Shown one piece after another: positions 1 to 4,355 of a stretch of 5,666 nt of DNA. Position numbers and translations under genes: made by a program. The notes under the pieces were generated by a model. It made no database searches and was not told where the DNA came from. It was given only the letters and a program-made list of their open reading frames with translations. How positions within the stretch are numbered: the stretch's first letter is position 1; every line of letters begins with the position of its first letter. The DNA comes from Kocuria flava (GTDB lineage: Bacteria > Actinomycetota > Actinomycetes > Actinomycetales > Micrococcaceae), in NCBI RefSeq assembly GCF_001482365.1, contig NZ_CP013257.1, positions 1-5,666 on the forward strand, read 5' to 3'.

Positions 1-117
1 AAAAGCGCGTTCCGCGACGACTGGGGGAAACTCTTTTCCGTCTACGTCAACGAGGCGGACGGAACCGTGTTCGCCACGAACAAGGCCCCCGGCGGGTCCG
101 GGTGCTCCGAGTACTGA
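1..117 (+). CDS. C-terminal end of an unidentified protein (5' end outside window)
   Basis: Frame 1 is open from the first base and stops at TGA 115-117, leaving 38 residues that begin KSAFRDDWGKLF and end APGGSGCSEY. G/C at third positions is high (GAC, TAC, GTC, AAC, GGC), as expected for a real actinobacterial gene end. The fragment has no membrane segment or motif I recognise. The Gly/Ser-rich end with a single Cys would suit a small exported or lipoprotein-like protein, but that is only an impression. Several hairpins follow the stop (138-170 and 173-195) and could end its transcript. Function unknown; too little sequence for a family call. Confidence 0.6.
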   Translation, partial: KSAFRDDWGKLFSVYVNEADGTVFATNKAPGGSGCSEY

Positions 118-137
118 GGGCCACCCGGCGCGGCTTC

Positions 138-195
138 TGAGGGCTCGGGCGGTGCTGGAGCGGGCCCTCACAGACCATGACGGGCCGCCATGGTC
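138..195 (+). terminator. Two tandem hairpins after the first gene (possible terminator)
   Basis: TGAGGGC (138-144) pairs perfectly with GCCCTCA (164-170) around a 19-nt loop. GACCATG (173-179) pairs with CATGGTC (189-195) around a 9-nt loop. They begin about 20 nt after the TGA at 117. No T-tract follows the second stem, only CCCTCAAATCCTTT, so this is not a canonical intrinsic terminator, although actinobacterial terminators often lack U-tails. The second hairpin also contains a TGACGGG heptamer shared with the cluster at 1274-1695. Confidence 0.3.
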
Positions 196-206
196 CCTCA
201 AATCCT

Positions 207-236
207 TTGACACACGGCCTTGCGTGGGGTTAGCTG
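207..236 (+). promoter_or_regulatory. Candidate sigma-70-type promoter with no obvious downstream gene
   Basis: TTGACA at 207-212 is a perfect -35 hexamer. TAGCTG at 231-236, 18 bp later, is a modest actinobacterial -10 (TANNNT class, last T missing); TTAGCT at 230-235 gives a 17-bp spacer. Transcription would start near 243 and run straight into the hairpins at 244-266 and 272-307, so a product would be a short structured RNA of about 70 nt or a transcript antisense to the 3' end of the DUF3800 gene. The -35 is clear and the -10 is not. Confidence 0.3.
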
Positions 237-243
237 TAACTAG

Positions 244-266
244 CCCACCTCCTGATGGGGGGTGGG
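244..266. repeat. Strong 9-bp hairpin
   Basis: CCCACCTCC (244-252) can pair with GGGGGTGGG (258-266) around a 5-nt TGATG loop, with eight Watson-Crick pairs and one G-U pair. It sits between the candidate promoter at 207-236 and the terminator at 272-307. No T-tract follows on either strand, so it is not an obvious terminator itself. Confidence 0.45.
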
Positions 267-271
267 AAGTA

Positions 272-307
272 AAAGCCAGGACCCCCGCCATGTCGGGACC
301 TGGCTTT
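272..307 (-). terminator. Intrinsic terminator of the DUF3800-like gene, possibly bidirectional
   Basis: AAAGCCAGG (272-280) and CCTGGCTTT (299-307) form a perfect 9-bp stem, with a further CCCG/CGGG pairing inside. Read on the minus strand the stem is followed by TTTTACTTC, a usable U-tail, and it begins only 9 nt past the stop codon of the minus-strand gene. Read on the plus strand the tail is only TTT, so it would stop rightward transcripts less efficiently. Confidence 0.7.
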
Positions 308-315
308 CGCGCTGT

Positions 316-972
316 CTAGAGGTCGATCGGCACCCGGTCAATGAGCCCGATCCGCTCCACGTACTGCCGATCCCCTCGCTCCTCCGCGCCCACCGCCCCT
401 AGGACTTGATCCGGCACCCACACCATCGGTTCATCGGATGGGTGGACATGCTCTAGGCGCAGCCCAGGGGGAAAGGCCTGCCTACCACGCAGGCTTTCTA
501 CGAGGTTGCGGTCCCTTTGGTTCTGGCCCTCAGAACGGGACTCCAGGAACAGGCAGGAAACCCCGATTCCGTCTAGCCTCCACGACAGTTGCTCCAGGCA
601 CAGCCGTCGGGCTCGCTCCTGCTTTTTCGGCGCCACTGGGGCTGCCACCACGATCACGTGAAGCATGTCGAAGGACGCGATTAGCTCCACGGCCGATCCC
701 TTGCGGTCATCCTTGATGTCGTGCCAGTGGAGCTTACGCCGAGCCTTTTGCAGGGTGCGCGAGTTAGCCGGCGTCTTTGCCTTCGCGTAGCGCTCCTGAA
801 GGTCCTCGACGGCTTCCCTTTGAACCGTCCGTAACTGGTCCCTCAGGTCTTCACACATAGTGGGATCTGCCACGACGGCTCCAAGAAGGTACAGCGGGTC
901 GGCGCCTGGGTCTTCGCGGTAGCTCTCATCGCCCCAGGCGTGTAGGGCGAAATCTTCGGCAGTAGTTGGCAC
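316..972 (-). CDS. DUF3800-like protein (putative RNase H-fold domain)
   Basis: This is a 218-aa minus-strand protein. Its layout matches DUF3800 proteins: an N-terminal acidic motif after a short lead-in (WGDES, residues 13-17), a KLHWHDIKDD block (80-89), a beta-strand-like stretch LHVIVVAAPVA (104-114), an acidic LFLES motif (141-145), and a late aspartate in WVPDQVLGAV (185-194). DUF3800 is thought to have an RNase H-like fold in which such scattered acidic residues would bind metal; activity and substrate are unknown. The GTG start at 970-972 is the only start before WGDES that I see in frame; its ribosome binding site is weak (GGGAA about 10 nt upstream). The gene uses fewer G/C-ending codons than its neighbours and has a TTA leucine codon at residue 47 (832-834), which in Streptomyces would make translation depend on bldA tRNA. 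It stands alone on its strand and looks like accessory cargo. Family call by motif recall, not search. Confidence 0.72.
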   Translation of the reverse strand: MPTTAEDFALHAWGDESYREDPGADPLYLLGAVVADPTMCEDLRDQLRTVQREAVEDLQERYAKAKTPANSRTLQKARRKLHWHDIKDDRKGSAVELIASFDMLHVIVVAAPVAPKKQERARRLCLEQLSWRLDGIGVSCLFLESRSEGQNQRDRNLVESLRGRQAFPPGLRLEHVHPSDEPMVWVPDQVLGAVGAEERGDRQYVERIGLIDRVPIDL

Positions 973-997
973 TTCGATAGTTTCCCATCAACTCCGG

Positions 998-1007
998 ACA
1001 GTACTGT
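998..1007. promoter_or_regulatory. 10-bp palindrome upstream of the DUF3800-like gene
   Basis: ACAGTACTGT is a perfect palindrome centred about 30 bp upstream of the GTG start at 972, where a repressor operator for that gene could lie. It is short and stands alone, so chance is possible. No convincing -35/-10 pair on the minus strand was found next to it. Confidence 0.2.
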
Positions 1008-1273
1008 TTGCCCCCCCTGTTCCCTCAGCGGCCGGAATGCACAGGCCAGACTCTGCCGCGGCGTACTGATCGCCAGTCCTCGCCGTCTTGCATCCCTAGG
1101 GTTGTGCGACGTCTCGTCGTGTCCGAATCACCTAGCAGGTTTAAGCGGCACTCCGCGGGTCTGTTTGTCCTGCAACCTTGTTCTGTAACCAACAGTTGAG
1201 AATCCGGTGCGTGGGGACTGTTGCGAGACACTCCCCGCACCGAGCCGGCAGGGCACCAGGAAACGAAAACCCG
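1008..1273. other. Intergenic stretch without a credible gene
   Basis: Open frames on both strands here give low-complexity Arg/Ser/Thr-rich products with no start context or motif, so I call none. Two small structures are visible: CGACG/CGTCG around a 3-nt loop (1107-1119), and GTGC plus GGGGA (1207-1217) pairing with TCCCC plus GCAC (1232-1240), with a 2-nt bulge. CCTAGG and CCTAG flank 1095-1135. Promoters for the minus-strand gene and for the rightward gene at 1557 probably lie here, but none is clear enough to place. Confidence 0.4.
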
Positions 1274-1284
1274 CCCGTCAGACT

Positions 1285-1316
1285 GGGCGTCATGGCGGGC
1301 GTCATGGCGGGCGTCA
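1285..1316. repeat. 12-bp tandem direct repeats, 2.7 copies
   Basis: GGGCGTCATGGC occurs at 1285-1296 and 1297-1308, and its first 8 bases again at 1309-1316. Each copy carries the GCGTCA variant of the cluster motif, and CCCGTCA follows at 1317 and 1331. A period near one helical turn places the sites on roughly the same DNA face, as in iteron or centromere arrays. Confidence 0.75.
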
Positions 1317-1556
1317 CCCGTCAAAAGCCACCCGTCAGCCCGCTAATTGAGCGGCGTTCACAGCTTGCCTGACCGGCGGCCATGACTGGTCGCCGTGACG
1401 GGTACTTCCGACGCGACCGGCCACGCGCTGACCGAATGGCCGCCATTGACGGCCACCACTGTCGACCGTGACGGGCTGTTTCCCGCTGACCTGACGCCCG
1501 CCTATCCCCGCAAAAGTCCGGGCCTGCCGCCCGTCATTGCGTGCGATTATTGGCCC

Positions 1557-2426
1557 ATGACGGACACCACGGGGCAGCCCGAGACTGTAGACCCGGCCAC
1601 CATGACGGGCCGCTCTGACGGCCGTCAGAGCGGCCGTCACGTCGCCGAGCAGCCCGCCGCTGACGCCCGCCAGGGCGCCAAGGAGGCGCCCGTCACGGCC
1701 ACCGTGGATGCCCTCCAGACGTTCAATCTAAAAGAGGCTGCCGAGGTCACTGGACTATCCGTCTCCACCATGCGGCGGCGCCGTGCGGAGCTCGCCAAGC
1801 TCGGCGCGACCGTTACCGAAGACGGGGTTTGGTCCATCCCGATCACCGCGTTGGAGGCCGCCGGCCTACTGGACACCACGCGCCCCGAAGAATCCGCCCC
1901 TGCCGAAGCCCCAGAAGCGCCCGGGGACGCCCCTGTGAGCCCTTCACTGGCGCCTGAGGCACCGGAGCAGCCCGAGATCGATTCAGACCCTTTGGAGCAG
2001 CTCCGGGCCCTGGAAGCTGAACTAGCCGCTACGCGGGAACGTCTGGCCGAGGAGGAGCGGCAGCGCGTGGAAGAAAGGCACCGGGCCGAACTCGCTGAGG
2101 TTCGTCAGGCGGCGGCCGAGCAACGCGCCCGGGCGGCTGAGGTTCTCGCCGAGGAACGACGACAGACCTTGGAGGTAGAGCGCCGGATGCTCACCGCTGG
2201 CCCGGCGGTCTATGCCCCATCTTGGCCGACCCCTGAGGCTGGCTATCAGCAGCCGCGGCAGCAGTCGGCACCCCAGCCCGAGGAGCCCGCCGAAGAGCAG
2301 CCGGCGTCGCGCCCAACAGAACCCGCGGCGTCTGAGGCCCCGACAGAGCAACCGGCTTCCGAGCAGCCCGCGGCGTCCCCGCAGGCCCCGACCCGGCGGC
2401 GTTGGCGGGATTGGCTCGGCCTCTAG
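1557..2426 (+). CDS. HTH plus coiled-coil DNA-binding protein (KfrA/pSK1-Par-like candidate)
   Basis: From ATG 1557 the protein has 289 residues. Residues 55-106 look like a MerR/KfrA-type helix-turn-helix (FNLKEAAEVTGLSVSTMRRR, then a wing-like DGVWSIPITALEAAG). A Pro/Ala/Glu linker follows, then a long charged helix predicted as coiled coil (about 144-211, LEQLRALEAELAATRERLAE and onward), a disordered Pro/Gln/Glu-rich tail (212-278) and a basic aromatic end TRRRWRDWLGL (279-289). HTH + coiled coil + tail is the architecture of KfrA and of the one-protein partition factor Par of staphylococcal plasmid pSK1; equivalence is inferred. The start is uncertain. GTG 1395, ATG 1602 and GTG 1704 are in frame. 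None has a well-spaced Shine-Dalgarno; AAGGAGG at 1680-1686 lies 17 nt before GTG 1704. GATTAT at 1545-1550 could give a leaderless mRNA starting at ATG 1557. No ParA-type ATPase gene is in the window. Confidence 0.75.
   Translation: MTDTTGQPETVDPATMTGRSDGRQSGRHVAEQPAADARQGAKEAPVTATVDALQTFNLKEAAEVTGLSVSTMRRRRAELAKLGATVTEDGVWSIPITALEAAGLLDTTRPEESAPAEAPEAPGDAPVSPSLAPEAPEQPEIDSDPLEQLRALEAELAATRERLAEEERQRVEERHRAELAEVRQAAAEQRARAAEVLAEERRQTLEVERRMLTAGPAVYAPSWPTPEAGYQQPRQQSAPQPEEPAEEQPASRPTEPAASEAPTEQPASEQPAASPQAPTRRRWRDWLGL
1608..1635. repeat. Perfect 28-bp palindrome
   Basis: The left arm GGCCGCTCTGACGG (1608-1621) is followed directly by its exact reverse complement (1622-1635), so TGACGG and CCGTCA abut at the centre. 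Flanking TGACGG (1603-1608) and CCGTCA (1634-1639) extend the symmetry with a 1-bp offset. It lies within the possible N-terminal coding region of the HTH protein and would bind a dimer or form a cruciform. It is the most symmetric element of the CCGTCA cluster. Confidence 0.8.
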
Positions 2427-2657
2427 GCCCTGACCTCGGCCAACAACGGGACCCGCGGAAAAGTTCTGTTCCGTGATCCCCGCGGCCGGGGCGAATTACA
2501 AGGTAGGGTTTTGGGCGTGACATAGATTTCAGACCCCCGCGCCCGCCACACCTAGGCGCATTTAAAAGCCCCGGCAGGACGGCAATCCCCCGGGGCACGG
2601 AGCGAAACACTCAGACTGTCCCGCTCGGCTTCCATCCTACCCGGATGAGGCTATGAC
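2427..2657. other. Intergenic region with several hairpins, no gene
   Basis: No plausible gene is visible. Just past the HTH gene, CGGAA (2456-2460) can pair with TTCCG (2469-2473), and CCCCG (2478-2482) with CGGGG (2487-2491); neither has a T-tract, so they are weak terminator candidates for that gene. An AT-richer patch at 2494-2530, including TTACAA (2496-2501) and TAGATT (2523-2528), resembles promoter boxes, but the 21-bp spacing is wrong. An ATG with a nearby GAGG exists at 2653, but it reads into the terminator. Confidence 0.4.
2564..2596 (-). terminator. Minus-strand terminator candidate
   Basis: GCCCCGG (2568-2574) pairs perfectly with CCGGGGC (2590-2596). On the minus strand the stem is followed directly by TTTTAAATGCG, a U-tail. 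The 15-nt loop is long. It would protect the HTH gene from leftward transcription escaping the terminator at 2729-2769. Confidence 0.45.
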
Positions 2658-2691
2658 GGACCGTTCGGAGTTGCTCCGGGCGGTCCTTTTT
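2658..2691 (+). terminator. Strong intrinsic terminator upstream of the initiator gene
   Basis: GGACCG (2658-2663) pairs with CGGTCC (2681-2686). The TT/GG step inside can form two G-U pairs, and CGGAG (2666-2670) pairs with CTCCG (2674-2678) around a TTG loop. This gives a 13-bp stem followed immediately by TTTTT (2687-2691). It is the best intrinsic terminator in the window. It can end transcripts from the HTH gene side, and it means the initiator gene needs its own promoter between about 2692 and 2850 unless read-through or attenuation supplies it. Confidence 0.85.
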
Positions 2692-2728
2692 CGTGCCCCG
2701 GTGATCCTGGGAAGCGGAAGGAACCGCC

Positions 2729-2769
2729 AAAAAGCGAACGGCCCCGGGCCTGCCAGCCCGGGACCGTTC
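2729..2769 (-). terminator. Strong minus-strand terminator in the initiator leader
   Basis: A 14-bp stem (2736-2749 with 2756-2769) has a single C-A mismatch and a 6-nt CTGCCA loop. On the minus strand it is followed by GCTTTTT (T-tract opposite A 2729-2733). No T-tract follows on the plus strand. Its orientation implies leftward transcription from inside or just upstream of the initiator gene, that is, an RNA antisense to the initiator leader. The hairpin would also form in plus-strand leader RNA. Confidence 0.75.
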
Positions 2770-2783
2770 AGAAGTTCAAGCCA

Positions 2784-2850
2784 CGAACCCCTAGTTCGCG
2801 GCGACCTTTCAACATGCAACACGCAACGTTCAACTAGGTATGAGGTAACG
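2784..2850 (+). promoter_or_regulatory. Leader of the initiator gene: competing stems, CAAC repeats and RBS
   Basis: CCTAGTT (2790-2796) is the exact complement of AACTAGG (2832-2838), which ends 4 nt before the GAGGT ribosome binding site (2842-2846). The same CCTAGTT overlaps an alternative local stem, CGAAC/GTTCG (2784-2788 with 2794-2798). Between the arms, CAAC occurs at 2810, 2817, 2824 and 2831 with an exact 7-bp period. Two mutually exclusive foldings next to a Shine-Dalgarno are a typical basis for translational control, though no control has been shown. GAGGT is 4 nt from ATG 2851 and fixes the start. Confidence 0.5.
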
Positions 2851-4353
2851 ATGCCCCACAAGTCTACCGAGCGCACCGCGCCGGTTTCCACTACTGCCCC
2901 CGTTGCGCCTTGCGAGCTGCCCGCTGGCGTCATCGACCTGGACCAGGCCCGGCGGGTCCGTCTCCACGGCTACGACAAGTTCGACTTGGAGGACGTCGCC
3001 GAGACGGACCCCAACCTCACCCATGCCGAGTTCCGGACGTTCATGGCCCTGTGGAAGCACGCCGATAGCGAGACGCTGGAGGCCCGGCCGACCCAGGGCA
3101 CCATTGCCAAGCGGTTGAACCTGAACGACGCCAAGACCGCCGGGAGGCGCATCGACGCCCTGGCCGCCAAGGGTTACCTGATCGTCAAGCGCACCGGGTA
3201 TTTCGACAAGGCCACCGGCCGGAACATCGCCAGCCTCTACCGGCTCACCATGCCCGCCGGGGCCATGACCGAGGCCGAACGGAAGGCCGCCGCCCAGGCA
3301 GAAATCCGCGCCGATTCCGTCCCTGGCGGGGGGGTGGGGGTCACCACGAACCCCACGGTGGGGGTCACCACGAACCCCACGGGGGGGTTCACCACGACCC
3401 CCCTAACCAATCAGGAAACCAATCAGGAAACCGATCAGAAAAACCCCGCTGCCGCGACGGCTCCGCCGCCCGCGGATTCGCGGGATGTGGATAACTCGAT
3501 CAACTACGGCCGTGGCGGGTACGACGCGGACGGCACCCCCTGGGAGAGCACCGTCAAGGCCGCCTGGATCGCCTGGGCCCAGGCGGTCGGGAACACCACG
3601 GCCGAGGCCGGGGCCCTGGACGCCTTGCTGTCCCTGATCGCTGCCCGCAATGGCGAGGACGCCGCGGATTGGGCCCGCGACTATTGGGGTTGGCACGACG
3701 CCCGGGCCCTGGATATCTGCCTGGCCCCCAGCCTGGACGCTGCCCGCTATGAGGCCGGCGCCCAGTACAGCAACATGCTCAACGCCGCCGCGGCCGACCC
3801 CTACCGTGCCGTCACCGTGAACAACCCGCCCCGGGTCCACCGGCAGCAGCCCGTGACTGTCGTGGACCGCGACAACGCCGCCGCCGTGGCCGCCGAGGCT
3901 GAGCAGCTGCACGCCACCGGGCAGCTGAACCCCGACGTTGCCGCTTGGCTCGACGCCCAGCCCAAGGCCGCCCCCGCCACGACGGCCCCGGCCGCCGAGA
4001 ACCACGACACGGACCCCGCGGACGCGGAGCAGCTGCACACCGCCCAGGTGGAGAAGGAGCTTGCCGCCCGCATCGCCGAGCAGGAGGCCGAAGACCGCCG
4101 CCGCCGCGCCCGGGCCCGCCTCGACGCCCGCTATCTGGCCGAGGCCGAGCGCACCGCCGCCGCACTGGAGGAGACCGACACGGCCAGCCCCCAAGACTGG
4201 GCCGAGGCCGCCGTCCTGTTCGCGGACTACCCCGCGGCGCATGACGTGTGCACGGCCCCGGAGCCCACCCCGGATTTCGAGTACCTCGCCGATCCCACCC
4301 CCGAGGACCACGCCGAGTTCGTCCGCCTGTTCCTGACGTCCTCGGCCGCCTGA
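2851..4353 (+). CDS. Putative plasmid replication initiator (wHTH) with internal origin repeats
   Basis: This 500-aa protein starts at ATG 2851 behind a good RBS (GAGGT). Residues 56-133 form a winged helix-turn-helix: LTHAEFRTFMALWKHA, then TIAKRLNLNDAKTAGRRIDALAAKGYLIV and a wing ending ASLYRLTMPAG. This resembles HTH_36-like domains of phage and plasmid replication initiators. Residues 162-185 are three VGVTTNPT-type octapeptides and 186-197 are TNQE-TNQE-TDQK, encoded by perfect or near-perfect DNA repeats; such Thr/Asn/Gln/Glu linkers occur in initiators whose origin lies inside the gene. Residues 232-312 are Trp-rich and unrecognised. AEQLH occurs twice (350-354, 392-396), and 398-441 is a charged coiled-coil-like helix. 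No helicase, primase or relaxase motif is visible, so it probably recruits host enzymes to the origin, as lambda O does. The next gene starts 2 nt after the stop. A wHTH transcription factor remains possible; the repeats plus a DnaA box favour an initiator. Confidence 0.72.
   Translation: MPHKSTERTAPVSTTAPVAPCELPAGVIDLDQARRVRLHGYDKFDLEDVAETDPNLTHAEFRTFMALWKHADSETLEARPTQGTIAKRLNLNDAKTAGRRIDALAAKGYLIVKRTGYFDKATGRNIASLYRLTMPAGAMTEAERKAAAQAEIRADSVPGGGVGVTTNPTVGVTTNPTGGFTTTPLTNQETNQETDQKNPAAATAPPPADSRDVDNSINYGRGGYDADGTPWESTVKAAWIAWAQAVGNTTAEAGALDALLSLIAARNGEDAADWARDYWGWHDARALDICLAPSLDAARYEAGAQYSNMLNAAAADPYRAVTVNNPPRVHRQQPVTVVDRDNAAAVAAEAEQLHATGQLNPDVAAWLDAQPKAAPATTAPAAENHDTDPADAEQLHTAQVEKELAARIAEQEAEDRRRRARARLDARYLAEAERTAAALEETDTASPQDWAEAAVLFADYPAAHDVCTAPEPTPDFEYLADPTPEDHAEFVRLFLTSSAA
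3334..3405. repeat. Three 24-bp iteron-like direct repeats inside the initiator gene
   Basis: The units at 3334-3357 and 3358-3381 are identical over all 24 bases; the third (3382-3405) matches at 18 of 24. Each of the first two contains the inverted arms GTGGGG and CCCCAC around an 11-nt core GTCACCACGAA, so each could bind a dimer or fold. They encode VGVTTNPT, VGVTTNPT and GGFTTTPL. The exact identity of units 1 and 2, including third codon positions, argues for selection on DNA or for recent duplication. Confidence 0.9.
3406..3441. repeat. Three 12-bp AT-richer repeats abutting the iterons
   Basis: ACCAATCAGGAA occurs at 3406-3417 and 3418-3429, followed by the variant ACCGATCAGAAA at 3430-3441. 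They encode TNQE, TNQE, TDQK. They start at the base after the 24-bp repeats. The stretch 3405-3445 is about 59% A+T in an otherwise strongly GC-rich gene, which fits a DNA unwinding element or a second class of iteron. Confidence 0.85.
3486..3494 (-). promoter_or_regulatory. DnaA box (TTATCCACA)
   Basis: The plus strand reads TGTGGATAA, the exact complement of the strong E. coli-type DnaA box TTATCCACA. It is one base from the TTGTCCACA form favoured in Streptomyces chromosomes. I saw no second exact copy in the window. Its place 44 bp past the repeat array makes a chance match unlikely. Confidence 0.65.
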
Positions 4354-4355
4354 GC

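Larger units (their letters stand above)
1274..1695. repeat. Cluster of CCGTCA/TGACGG sites (candidate centromere or operator array)
   Basis: CCGTCA occurs at 1275, 1318, 1332, 1531, 1622, 1634 and 1690. Its complement TGACGG occurs at 1396, 1447, 1469, 1558, 1603 and 1616. Most extend to CCCGTCA/TGACGGG. GCGTCA variants lie at 1287, 1299 and 1311, and TGACGC at 1492 and 1651. Thirteen exact hexamers in about 420 bp is far above the fewer-than-one expected at this base composition. Sites from 1274 to 1337 all point one way, those from 1396 to 1497 all point the other way, and both orientations occur after that. The cluster surrounds the 5' end of the HTH/coiled-coil gene, so by analogy with plasmid par loci and autorepressors it is probably the binding region of that protein. 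Binding is inferred. Confidence 0.7.
3334..3494. other. Candidate replication origin within the initiator gene
   Basis: The order is 24-bp repeats (3334-3405), 12-bp AT-richer repeats (3406-3441), then a perfect DnaA box (TGTGGATAA at 3486-3494, which is TTATCCACA on the minus strand). Iterons, an AT-rich element and a DnaA box are the usual parts of theta-type plasmid origins. Origins inside the initiator gene are known for phage lambda O and reported for the Streptomyces linear plasmid pSLA2. Function is inferred from arrangement only. Confidence 0.65.

Noticed and set aside
1178..1200. Promoter from TTGTTC at about 1178
   Set aside because: No -10-like hexamer occurs 16-18 bp downstream.
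1025..1324. Minus-strand frame of 99 codons
   Set aside because: The product is Arg/Ser/Asp-rich with no motif, and the frame begins inside the 12-bp tandem repeats, which dictate its first residues.
2191..2610. Minus-strand frame opposite the end of the HTH gene
   Set aside because: It overlaps the coding tail of the HTH protein and the hairpin at 2568-2596. Its composition is that of a GC-rich shadow.
2653..2850. N-terminal extension of the initiator from ATG 2653 (66 more residues)
   Set aside because: The frame is open and a GAGG precedes the ATG, but the segment would run through the strong terminator and the 14-bp hairpin and gives an unnatural peptide. ATG 2851 has a clear RBS at 2842-2846.
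3334..3441. CRISPR-like array
   Set aside because: The repeats abut each other without unique spacers and lie within a coding frame; iterons are the better explanation.
3403..4311. Long open frame of 302 codons antisense to the initiator
   Set aside because: It is Gly/Val-rich low-complexity translation, typical of the antisense of a high-GC gene. It has no RBS, and the plus-strand gene there has the expected codon bias and domains.
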